A stretch of DNA of 9,380 nucleotides from Chloroflexota bacterium. GTDB taxonomy: Bacteria; Chloroflexota; Dehalococcoidia; SZUA-161. The notes below the pieces were generated by a model. It was given only the letters and a program-made list of their open reading frames with translations, was not told the DNA's origin and made no database searches. Of this stretch, positions 1-5,990 are shown piece after piece (positions within the stretch are counted from its first letter, which is position 1; each line of letters begins with the position of its first letter). Position numbers and translations under genes: made by a program. Where the stretch lies: assembly GCA_030668425.1 (NCBI GenBank), contig DAOUTY010000052.1, positions 1-9,380 on the forward strand, given 5' to 3'.

Positions 1-2
1 CA

Positions 3-164
3 TCCGATCACATCCGATATCTGGCCTCTGGAGAGAAGCTTAGTATATCTGTTGACCAATATCATAAAAAGGAGGTGATGCGCCACCGATCACGTGAACG
101 AGAGCCCTACCTTGACAAAAGTAGGCTACCATGTGTTAAAGTAGGATGCGCACAGCGCTCCTGA
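3..164 (+). CDS. C-terminal end of an unidentified upstream gene, cut by the window edge
   Basis: The frame beginning at base 3 is open from the window edge to a TGA at 162-164, giving 53 residues that end in PCVKVGCAQRS. It is rich in charged residues (a stretch reads MRHRSREREPYLDK) and shows no motif I recognise. An in-frame ATG at 78-80 sits right behind a GGAGG at 71-75, so a 28-residue peptide starting there is an alternative. The 2-nt spacing is too short for a good start, though, and the frame is equally open upstream of it. Another frame is open from base 1 to a TGA at 76-78, so it is not certain which frame is coding. The next gene begins 19 nt downstream, which would fit an operon. 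The reading is based only on frame openness. Confidence 0.3.
   Translation, partial: SDHIRYLASGEKLSISVDQYHKKEVMRHRSREREPYLDKSRLPCVKVGCAQRS
112..140 (+). promoter_or_regulatory. Candidate sigma-70-type promoter ahead of cobO
   Basis: A perfect TTGACA lies at 112-117. Seventeen bases later the hexamer GTTAAA (135-140) is a poor -10 box, matching TATAAT at three positions. A start point near 147 would leave a leader of about 37 nt before the cobO ATG. The -35 box also lies inside the open frame that enters from the left edge, so it could be chance. I see no cobalamin-riboswitch B12 box in the leader. Confidence 0.22.
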
Positions 165-183
165 GCGAGTCGGTAACGGGCAG

Positions 184-732
184 ATGACCAACACACCACA
201 AACATCCCCGGATAGAAAAGGCCTTGTTGAGGTTTTTACTGGTGACGGCAAGGGTAAGACCTCGGCGGCGCTGGGGGTCGTGCTCCGTGCCCTGGGCCAT
301 GGCTTTCACGTTTGCATCATACATTTTATGAAGGGCAATTTTCCCTACGGGGAACAGAAGATGCTGGCACAGTTTTCCAATGTAACCCTGGCTGTTTTCG
401 GCAGGACGAGCTTTGTGGACCCCAACAACCCCGAAGAGGAGGACAGGAAAGAGGCGAAACGGGCGCTCGAGGCCGGCCGGGAGGCGATGCTCAGCGGCAA
501 GTACGATCTGGTAGTGCTTGACGAGGTGAATGTAGCTTCTGCGTGGGGGCTTGTAGGACTCGACGATGTAGTTAAGCTAATCGAGGATAAACCGGAGCAC
601 GTGGAACTTATCCTCACGGGTCGCTACGCTGACAGGAAGCTGATAGAAATTGCCGATCTGGTGACCGAGATGTTGATGATAAAGCACCCCTTTGACGAGG
701 GTGTCGAGGCTCGTGCCGGGCTCGACTATTAG
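184..732 (+). CDS. cobO: Cob(I)alamin adenosyltransferase, CobO/CobA/BtuR type
   Basis: This 182-residue protein transfers the 5'-deoxyadenosyl group from ATP to the cobalt of cob(I)alamin or a cobinamide, making the adenosyl form used by radical B12 enzymes; it acts in the cytosol. The sequence shows the family P-loop GDGKGKTS at residues 20-27, followed by AALG. A Walker B-like strand VVLDEVN lies at 110-116. The C-terminal signature TGRYADRKLIEIADLVTEM leads into KHPFDEGVEARAGLDY, close to the usual family ending. Length is normal for the BtuR/CobO family, and the 12 residues before the conserved GLVEVFTGDGKGK block are a typical variable N-terminus. The ATG at 184 is the only sensible start, although its Shine-Dalgarno is weak. 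No other corrinoid gene is in the window, so the protein may serve salvage as well as synthesis. Confidence 0.95.
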   Translation: MTNTPQTSPDRKGLVEVFTGDGKGKTSAALGVVLRALGHGFHVCIIHFMKGNFPYGEQKMLAQFSNVTLAVFGRTSFVDPNNPEEEDRKEAKRALEAGREAMLSGKYDLVVLDEVNVASAWGLVGLDDVVKLIEDKPEHVELILTGRYADRKLIEIADLVTEMLMIKHPFDEGVEARAGLDY

Positions 733-846
733 CCCAGGAGGCCATTCGAACTGGAGCAGGTTGCCTGAAGTCGGGCAATCTACCCCAGTCAACTCGATTA
801 AATCCATAAACACAATTAGAGCCGAACCAAGAAAGGAGAGCACAAA

Positions 847-1941
847 ATGATAACCCTAAGCGTAATCAAGGCTGACATTGGCGGATATGTAGGCCATTCC
901 AGTTCCCATCCTGACATATTGGATAAGGCTCGGGAGTGCCTGGAGAAGGCGAAGAAAGAGGGATTGCTGGTTGACTTTCACGTCACCCGCTGTGGGGATG
1001 ACCTCCAGCTCATAATGACCCATGAGCAGGGCGAGGATAATGTGCGCATCCACGAACTCGCCTGGGATACCTTCATCGCTGGTACTGAGCTTGCCAAGAA
1101 GCTGGGGCTTCACGGGGCTGGCCAGGACCTGCTTGCAGATGCCTTCTCTGGGAACGTGAAGGCGATGGGGCCCGGGGTGGCGGAGATGGAGTTCGAAGAG
1201 CGGCCATCAGAGCCGATAATCATCTTCATGGCCGACAAGACATCGGCGGGAGCCTGGAACTTGCCCCTCTACAAGATGTTCGCTGATCCGTTCAATACCA
1301 TAGGATTGGTAATTGCCCCCAACATGCACTGCGGGTTCTCTTTCGAAGTGCATGATGTTAAGGAGCATAAGAAGGTCACCTTCAATGCGCCGGACGAGAT
1401 TTATAGTATGCTGGTCTTCATCGGTGCCCCTGCCCGCTATGTGGTAAAGGCCGTATATCACCGGGAGAGCGGCAATGTCGCCTCGGTTTCCTCGACGCAG
1501 CGTTTGGCCCTTATCGCTGGAAGGTATGTGGGCAAGGATGACCCGGTTTGCATCGTTCGCGCTCAGGGAGAATTCCCCGCGGTAGGTGAAGTGCTTGAAC
1601 CCTTCAGTTACCCATTCCTGGTAGAGGGTTGGATGCGGGGTTCACACCATGGCCCGCTGATGCCGGTGTCCATCCCCGAGAGCAACCCTTCACGGTTTGA
1701 TGGCCCGCCCAGAGTTGTTGCCGCAGGATTCCAGCTGGCGGATGGCAAGCTGATAGGTCCCCGCGATATGTTCGATGATCCTAGCTTTGATGAGGCACGT
1801 CGGCTGGCTAATCTGGCTGGCGAGTATATGCGCCGCCACGGGCCCTTCGAGCCGCATCGCCTCCCTCTCGACGAGATGGAGTACACCACAATGCCCGAAG
1901 TGATGAGGAAGCTGGAGGGAAGATTCACTAAACTTGATTGA
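847..1941 (+). CDS. fbp: Fructose-1,6-bisphosphate aldolase/phosphatase (archaeal type, bifunctional)
   Basis: This 364-residue protein belongs to the FBP aldolase/phosphatase family. Members condense dihydroxyacetone phosphate with glyceraldehyde-3-phosphate and then hydrolyse the C1 phosphate, giving fructose-6-phosphate in one direction only; this is a gluconeogenic enzyme of thermophilic archaea and deep-branching or autotrophic bacteria. The N-terminal SVIKADIGG contains metal ligand D10. Further expected Mg-binding residues are D51-D52 (CGDDLQLIMTH), Q93 (AGQDLL), D130 (FMADKT) and D231-D232. The YVGKDDP motif supplies Y227 and the Schiff-base lysine K230, two positions offset from the numbering in the Sulfolobus enzyme (Y229, K232). 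The C-terminal GWMRGSHHGPLMPV, RFDGPPR and YMRRHGPFEPHRL blocks are intact, so the protein looks full length and functional. AAAGGAG at 833-838 lies 8 nt before the ATG. The gene overlaps rdgB by 8 nt. Confidence 0.96.
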   Translation: MITLSVIKADIGGYVGHSSSHPDILDKARECLEKAKKEGLLVDFHVTRCGDDLQLIMTHEQGEDNVRIHELAWDTFIAGTELAKKLGLHGAGQDLLADAFSGNVKAMGPGVAEMEFEERPSEPIIIFMADKTSAGAWNLPLYKMFADPFNTIGLVIAPNMHCGFSFEVHDVKEHKKVTFNAPDEIYSMLVFIGAPARYVVKAVYHRESGNVASVSSTQRLALIAGRYVGKDDPVCIVRAQGEFPAVGEVLEPFSYPFLVEGWMRGSHHGPLMPVSIPESNPSRFDGPPRVVAAGFQLADGKLIGPRDMFDDPSFDEARRLANLAGEYMRRHGPFEPHRLPLDEMEYTTMPEVMRKLEGRFTKLD

Positions 1942-2554
1942 GCCACGGAAGCTTCTGATCGCCACCAATAACCTGGGCAAGCTCCAGGAATACGTTTTGC
2001 TGCTTGACGGGCTGCCATTCGAACTCACGAGCCTTGCCGGGGAGAGAATCACGTATGAGGTCGAAGAGGCCGGATCGAGCATGGAGAGAAACGCCATTCT
2101 GAAGGCCACTGCGTACTCGAGGCGGAGTGGCCTCATTGCTCTGGCAGACGACTCCGGGCTGGAGGTGGACGCCCTGGGGGGTGAGCCCGGACCATTTTCT
2201 CATCGCTACGCCGGGGAGAACGTCTCGGACAGGCAGAGGAACGACTTTCTGCTTGCGAAGTTGAGCGGCGTACCCTGGGAGAAACGAGGGGCACGCTTCA
2301 GGTGCGTCATCGCTATTGCCATACCGAGGGGTGGAGTCGAGACCCGCGAGGGAGTGTGTGAAGGCATAATAGCGTTTGACATCAAGGGTGAAGGTGGCTT
2401 TGGCTACGACCCCATTTTTTATCTGCCGGAGCTGGATAGGCGAATGGCAGAGCTAACGCTCGAGGAGAAGAACGAAATAAGCCACCGGGCGAAAGCGGCG
2501 CGGAAAGTGCGGCCGATTCTGGAGCGCATGGCTGAGCAAAGAAGTAATGGTTAG
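1934..2554 (+). CDS. rdgB: XTP/dITP diphosphatase, RdgB/HAM1 family
   Basis: This 206-residue cytosolic house-cleaning enzyme hydrolyses ITP, dITP and XTP to the monophosphate and pyrophosphate, keeping deaminated purines out of DNA and RNA. Visible signatures are LLIATNNLGK (7-16, substrate and phosphate binding), ALADDSGLEVDALGG with the catalytic Asp pair D72-D73, GGFGYDPIFYLPE, and EEKNEISHRAKA carrying the base-recognition His-Arg. One deviation: the usual G-x-T-F-x-E-N-A motif reads GSSMERNA, so the conserved Glu position is Arg (R52) with a Glu just before it. The start is a TTG at 1934 inside the last codons of the preceding gene (8-nt overlap); it is needed to include the essential ATNN motif, and no ATG occurs before residue 50. 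A GGAGGGA lies at 1914-1920, rather far upstream, so translational coupling to fbp is likely. The gene's end overlaps moaA. Confidence 0.94.
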   Translation: MIEPRKLLIATNNLGKLQEYVLLLDGLPFELTSLAGERITYEVEEAGSSMERNAILKATAYSRRSGLIALADDSGLEVDALGGEPGPFSHRYAGENVSDRQRNDFLLAKLSGVPWEKRGARFRCVIAIAIPRGGVETREGVCEGIIAFDIKGEGGFGYDPIFYLPELDRRMAELTLEEKNEISHRAKAARKVRPILERMAEQRSNG

Positions 2555-3527
2555 ACTCTTCGATTCCTTTGACCGTCCCGTAAACTACCTGCGAATATCG
2601 GTCACCGACCGCTGCAATCTGCGGTGTATCTACTGCATGCCCCTGGAAGGAATCTCCTTGATGGCTCACGAGAATATTCTAAGCTACGAGGAGATCTCTA
2701 CGGTGGCCCAGGCGGCAGCGGATTTGGGCATCATTAAAGTCAGGCTTACCGGCGGTGAACCCCTGGTTAGAGAGAGACTGACAACCCTGGTGGCTATGCT
2801 GGCTCAGATACAGGGCATTGACGATATCTCGTTGACAACAAATGCTGTGATTTTGGAACGCTATGCCGGCGAACTTAAGAACGCGGGTTTGCACCGTGTC
2901 AATATTAGCCTTGACTCGCTTCGCAGCAATGGGTTTCACCAAATCACCCGGGTTGGCAATCTGGACGACGTGCTCAGGGGCATCGAAGCTGCAAGGCAGG
3001 CCGGGCTGAATCCCGTGAAGATCAACACGGTGGTTATGCGCGGCATAAACGACGATGAGGTTATCGACTTCGCCCGGTTGACGATTGAGAATGAATGGCA
3101 CGTACGGTTTATCGAATACATGCCCTTCTCCAACGGTGATGAAAAGGCTGACGGCTTGTTGGTGCCTGTAGCCGAGATGAAGGCAAGCATTGAGACTCTG
3201 GGTGAACTGACCCCCACCCTGGAGAGCGGGGGCGGGCCAGCGAAGTACTTCCGTCTCCCTGGGGCTAGGGGCACCATCGGCTTCATCAGCCCGGTCAGTG
3301 AGCACTTCTGCCAGGCGTGTAATCGGTTGCGTCTCACTGCGGATGGCAAACTGCGCCCCTGCCTTTTCTCGGACAAGGAGATCGATCTCCGGGAGCCGCT
3401 GCGACAGGGAGCAACTGCTGATGATATAAAGCGCCTAATCCAGGAGGCTGCGTCATGCAAACCGGAGGGGCACAGGTTGAAAGCGGGGATTACCTGCGAG
3501 CGGTTCATGGCGCAGATCGGAGGCTGA
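2547..3527 (+). CDS. moaA: GTP 3',8-cyclase MoaA (radical SAM, molybdenum cofactor step 1)
   Basis: This 326-residue enzyme uses two [4Fe-4S] clusters and S-adenosylmethionine to convert GTP into 3',8-cyclo-7,8-dihydro-GTP, the first committed step of molybdopterin synthesis. The radical SAM cluster motif CNLRCIYC gives C23, C27 and C30, and the SAM-binding GGEP is at 69-72. The substrate-side cluster is formed by C255 and C258 (FCQACNRLRLT) and C272 (LRPC), the typical MoaA C-terminal arrangement. The protein ends in the family's Gly-Gly tail (MAQIGG, G325-G326), which is required for catalysis in characterised MoaA. Length is normal. The ATG overlaps the rdgB stop by 8 nt, and its own TGA overlaps the next ATG by one base (TGATG). 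The neighbouring downstream gene supplies MoaC, the next enzyme of the pathway. Confidence 0.96.
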   Translation: MVRLFDSFDRPVNYLRISVTDRCNLRCIYCMPLEGISLMAHENILSYEEISTVAQAAADLGIIKVRLTGGEPLVRERLTTLVAMLAQIQGIDDISLTTNAVILERYAGELKNAGLHRVNISLDSLRSNGFHQITRVGNLDDVLRGIEAARQAGLNPVKINTVVMRGINDDEVIDFARLTIENEWHVRFIEYMPFSNGDEKADGLLVPVAEMKASIETLGELTPTLESGGGPAKYFRLPGARGTIGFISPVSEHFCQACNRLRLTADGKLRPCLFSDKEIDLREPLRQGATADDIKRLIQEAASCKPEGHRLKAGITCERFMAQIGG

Positions 3528-4402
3528 TGGCTGAAATGATCGAGATCTACACCGATGGTGCGTGCTCGGGCAACCCCGGCCCTGGGGGCTGGGCGGCGAT
3601 CATCGTAAACGGCGCAGACGGGAAGGAAATAAAGGGGCGGGAGGGGAAAACGACCAGCAATCGGATGGAGATCATGGCTGCCATTAAGGGGCTTGCCCAG
3701 ACTCCACAGGGGTCTCAGGTCAGAATCGAGAGCGACAGCCAGTACCTCGTTAACACCATGACCAGAAACTGGAAGCGCAAGGTCAACCACGACCTCTGGG
3801 ATGAGCTGGACAAGCTCGTGGCTGAACGAAGCGTGGACTGGGTTTGGATAAGGGGACATGTGGGACACCCAGGAAACGAGCGGGCCAACAGGCTGGCGAG
3901 CGAGATGGCGGCAAACCGGGGGGATACCCCCAGTCCAACTCACTTCGACCTTGACGGCAACGTCCACATGGTTGACATAACGGACAAGCCGGCAACGGAA
4001 CGGGTGGCGACCGCCAGGGGTGCGGTAGTCATGAAACCGGCGACCCTGGAGTTGATTAAACGGGGTGAGATGAAGAAGGGGGATGTTCTTGGTGTGGCCC
4101 GGCTAGCCGGGATCATGGCGGCAAAGCAAACCTATCAGCTTATCCCACTCTGCCACCCCCTGCCGATTTCCAGTGTTGATGTTGATTTGAAACTGGACGA
4201 AAAGCGCTCTGCGGTGGAGATCGCCGCTACGGTCAAGACCACGGCTCAGACCGGGGTGGAGATGGAAGCTCTCACCGCTGTAGCGGTGGCGGCGCTCACC
4301 ATCTACGACATGTGCAAGGCAGTGGACCGGGCCATGCGTATTGAGAACATACATCTTGCCAGGAAGAGCGGGGGCAGGAGTGGGGAGATCGTCCTGGAAT
4401 AA
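3527..4402 (+). CDS. rnhA-moaC: Fusion protein: RNase HI domain + MoaC (cyclic pyranopterin monophosphate synthase)
   Basis: One uninterrupted 291-residue frame encodes two enzymes. Residues 1-130 are RNase HI: YTDGACSGNPGPGGW with D10, SNRMEIMAAI with E48, ESDSQYLV with D70, then RGHVGHPGNERANRLA with H111. The fourth carboxylate (E. coli D134) is N121 here. Residues 138-291 are a whole MoaC: MVDITDKP, KKGDVLGVARLAG (K184), LIPLCHPL (H210), and YDMCKAVDRA (D261, K264), the conserved active-site residues; it turns cyclo-dihydro-GTP into cyclic pyranopterin monophosphate. The joint is only about 8 residues (GDTPSPTH) with no spare linker. I chose the ATG at 3527 because it overlaps the moaA stop (TGATG) and begins MAEMIEIYTDG, as RNase HI does; the frame stays open upstream to 3455 inside moaA. 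I see no good ribosome site in front of an internal ATG (3905 or 3968), so a separate MoaC product is unlikely. Confidence 0.93.
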   Translation: MAEMIEIYTDGACSGNPGPGGWAAIIVNGADGKEIKGREGKTTSNRMEIMAAIKGLAQTPQGSQVRIESDSQYLVNTMTRNWKRKVNHDLWDELDKLVAERSVDWVWIRGHVGHPGNERANRLASEMAANRGDTPSPTHFDLDGNVHMVDITDKPATERVATARGAVVMKPATLELIKRGEMKKGDVLGVARLAGIMAAKQTYQLIPLCHPLPISSVDVDLKLDEKRSAVEIAATVKTTAQTGVEMEALTAVAVAALTIYDMCKAVDRAMRIENIHLARKSGGRSGEIVLE

Positions 4403-4417
4403 GGCCTGGCAGTCCCA

Positions 4418-4476
4418 TGTCATTGCTGGATCCCCGCTACCCACTTGTCGAAGGCACTAGCTGCGCGGGGATGACA
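4418..4476. repeat. Split inverted repeat, palindromic-element remnant
   Basis: TGTCAT (4418-4423) and CCCCGC (4432-4437) on the left are matched by GCGGGG (4465-4470) and ATGACA (4471-4476) on the right. The arms pair with an 8-nt bulge and a 27-nt loop. The outer TGTCAT...ATGACA and GC-rich inner arms resemble widespread intergenic elements of the TGTCATTCCCGC type. It lies 15 nt after the moaC stop and could act as a transcript-end hairpin, but there is no T-run. Confidence 0.5.
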
Positions 4477-4542
4477 TCTGGTCTGCACGTCAGGCGTCTT
4501 CTCTGTCATTCCCGCGAAAATACAGGTTGAGCGGTTTTGTGT

Positions 4543-4574
4543 GGGTAGGTTGGCCGACGTCGGCCAACCTACCC
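4543..4574. repeat. Perfect 32-bp palindrome
   Basis: The left arm GGGTAGGTTGGCCGAC (4543-4558) is the exact reverse complement of the right arm GTCGGCCAACCTACCC (4559-4574). There is no unpaired centre and symmetry stops cleanly on both sides (T versus C). As RNA it would form a near-blunt hairpin, as DNA a possible cruciform. It is followed by CTTTGTT, only a weak T-run, so a mobile palindromic (REP/MITE-like) unit is more likely than a plain terminator. Confidence 0.85.
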
Positions 4575-4603
4575 CTTTGTTGAAGGGCGACGAAGCTACT
4601 GAT

Positions 4604-4630
4604 GGTGGGTTACGTTTCACTCCACCCACC
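4604..4630. repeat. GGTGGGT/ACCCACC hairpin repeat
   Basis: GGTGGGT (4604-4610) pairs with ACCCACC (4624-4630) around a 13-nt loop TACGTTTCACTCC. A related piece, GCGAAACCCACTGCC, occurs at 4672-4686 and looks like part of another copy in the opposite sense. It reads as a dispersed intergenic repeat; no function can be assigned. Confidence 0.5.
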
Positions 4631-4761
4631 CTACCCCAATGCGTTTCAGTTGGTAGAGTGTATGAGGCGCAGCGAAACCCACTGCCTGCGTTCGCCCTGA
4701 GCTCCACGTGCCACGCGTCACTTACCCCTGATAAACCGCAGTACTATCTTCCCACCGCTTA

Positions 4762-4790
4762 TTGCCTGAACGAACTATTGAATATATGGT
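4762..4790 (+). promoter_or_regulatory. Candidate promoter of the pfp-fba operon
   Basis: TTGCCT (4762-4767, four of six matches to TTGACA) is followed 17 bases later by TATGGT (4785-4790, four of six matches to TATAAT) in the AT-richer end of the gap. Transcription would start near 4797, leaving a leader of about 44 nt before the phosphofructokinase ATG. Confidence 0.35.
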
Positions 4791-4840
4791 GATGGTTGTG
4801 GTAATGTTCGGGTAGGAAAATTGTAGATAGGGTAAATGCC

Positions 4841-5989
4841 ATGAAAAAGGTTAGAATCGGCGTTCTTACCGGTGGCGGGGACTGCGCGGGGCTGAACCCT
4901 GCCATTAAGTGGGTAGTTAAAAGTGCACTGGATGAGCGGCTTCAGAGCGAAAGAGGCGTCCAGTACGAGGTCGTGGGTATCAGGGATGGATGGAAGGGCC
5001 TTGTGGAGGTTGATCCTGAAAGCCCGGCTCCCGGGGAATCCATCATTCAGGGGTTCGATGTATTTCGCAGTATGCTGCTCACTCAGGAGGTGGTGAGGAC
5101 TTGGGATAGGTACGGTGGGACCTTCCTGGGGACTTCGCGGACAAATCCGTATAATCCCAAGAATGACCAGTCCAAGACAGTTCTGGCTAACATCGAGAAG
5201 CTCAGCTTGGAAGCGGTCATAGCGATTGGCGGGGAGGATACGCTTGGGGTTGCCTGCAAACTGGCGCGGGATGGCGTTAATACCATCGGTATCCCCAAGA
5301 CGATTGATAAAGACCTTCCCGGAACTGACTATACGCTGGGTTTTGAGACGGCATTGAACGTTATCACGGAGGAAGTCGATCGGCTGAGAACTACTGCCGG
5401 TTCCCACAAGAGAATATTTGTGGTGGAAACAATGGGGAGACACGCGGGCTGGCTGGCTCTGGAGGGAGGAGAATCAAGCGGTGCATATATCATTCTGATC
5501 CCGGAGCATGACTTCTCGATGGATAAGGTGAATGACCTTGTTCTCGAGGCGAAAGGTAGAGGGTCAAGGTATGATATCATCGTGGTGGCAGAAGGGGCGA
5601 AGCCGGCGGGAGGTGGTGAATTCGTGGTGAGGGACGGTGTGGATGGCTTCGGGCACAAGGCTCTTGGTGGAATCGCTGAGTACGTGGCCGGAGAAATCCA
5701 GAACGCCGCCAAGCTGGACACGAGAAGCATTGTCCTGAGCCATCTGCAGCGGGGCGGCGCTCCTTGCGCTTATGACCGCAGGATGGGGCGGTATTTCGGC
5801 ATAGCCGCGATTGATTTGGTGGTAAAGGGAGATTTCGGGAAGATGGTGAGCGTCAGAAACGGCGAGATTACTGCTGTGCCGCTTGAGGAGGCCGCAGGGA
5901 AGCCGAGATTGGTAGATGTTCACACTGAGTATGATACGGATAGGTATAACGGGCGCCGGACCATTCTAAACCATATCACGGAGAAGTAA
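4841..5989 (+). CDS. pfp: 6-phosphofructokinase, pyrophosphate-dependent type by active-site residues
   Basis: This 382-residue PfkA-superfamily enzyme phosphorylates fructose-6-phosphate to fructose-1,6-bisphosphate. The N-terminal GVLTGGGDCAGLNPAI is the phosphoryl-donor loop. Two positions that track donor choice in the family are informative. The motif that reads GGDGS in ATP enzymes is GGEDT here (130-134, Asp D133 in place of E. coli G104). The PGTID motif is PKTID (152-156, Lys K153 in place of G124). Asp plus Lys is the pyrophosphate-using combination, and PPi-linked enzymes work reversibly. Catalytic D156 and D158 (TIDKD), MGRHAGWLAL (198-207, substrate binding) and the SHLQRGG motif are intact. 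Length exceeds the 320-residue E. coli ATP enzyme, as is common for PPi-type and group III members. The Shine-Dalgarno is weak (ATAGGG). The aldolase gene begins one base after the stop. Confidence 0.93.
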   Translation: MKKVRIGVLTGGGDCAGLNPAIKWVVKSALDERLQSERGVQYEVVGIRDGWKGLVEVDPESPAPGESIIQGFDVFRSMLLTQEVVRTWDRYGGTFLGTSRTNPYNPKNDQSKTVLANIEKLSLEAVIAIGGEDTLGVACKLARDGVNTIGIPKTIDKDLPGTDYTLGFETALNVITEEVDRLRTTAGSHKRIFVVETMGRHAGWLALEGGESSGAYIILIPEHDFSMDKVNDLVLEAKGRGSRYDIIVVAEGAKPAGGGEFVVRDGVDGFGHKALGGIAEYVAGEIQNAAKLDTRSIVLSHLQRGGAPCAYDRRMGRYFGIAAIDLVVKGDFGKMVSVRNGEITAVPLEEAAGKPRLVDVHTEYDTDRYNGRRTILNHITEK

Positions 5990-5990
5990 T

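Larger units (their letters stand above)
4403..4840. other. 438-bp gene-free region packed with inverted repeats
   Basis: No credible gene is found here. An 83-codon frame at 4541-4792 runs through the repeats and has no recognisable motif or ribosome site. The region holds a split inverted repeat (4418-4476), a fragment GTCATTCCCGCGAA at 4506-4519, a perfect 32-bp palindrome (4543-4574), a GGTGGGT/ACCCACC hairpin (4604-4630), and fragments such as GAAGGGCGACGAAGC (4582-4596) and CGCCCTGAGCT (4692-4702) that recur near the right end of the window. The last 80 bp are AT-richer and carry the candidate promoter of the downstream operon. Confidence 0.8.

Noticed and set aside
1..183. Cobalamin riboswitch ahead of cobO
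   Set aside because: I looked for a B12 box and flanking helices and found none; part of the segment is an open frame.
761..778. Terminator after cobO
   Set aside because: TTGCC/GGCAA makes only a 5-bp stem with no T-run, too weak to call.
3455..3526. Longer N-terminus for the RNase H-MoaC protein
   Set aside because: These 24 codons lie inside moaA and do not resemble RNase HI; the ATG at 3527 overlapping the moaA stop fits both coupling and family start.
2936..3967. Long open frame of 343 codons on the minus strand
   Set aside because: It lies antisense to moaA and the RNase H domain, both of which carry full motifs on the plus strand; the minus-strand product is low-complexity and shows no family motif.
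4541..4792. 83-codon plus-strand frame
   Set aside because: Built from the palindrome and hairpin repeats, with no recognisable domain and no ribosome site; intergenic repeats often leave such frames open.
4775..5443. 222-codon minus-strand frame
   Set aside because: Antisense to the start of the phosphofructokinase, whose active-site motifs fix the coding strand; no ribosome site or motif on the minus strand.
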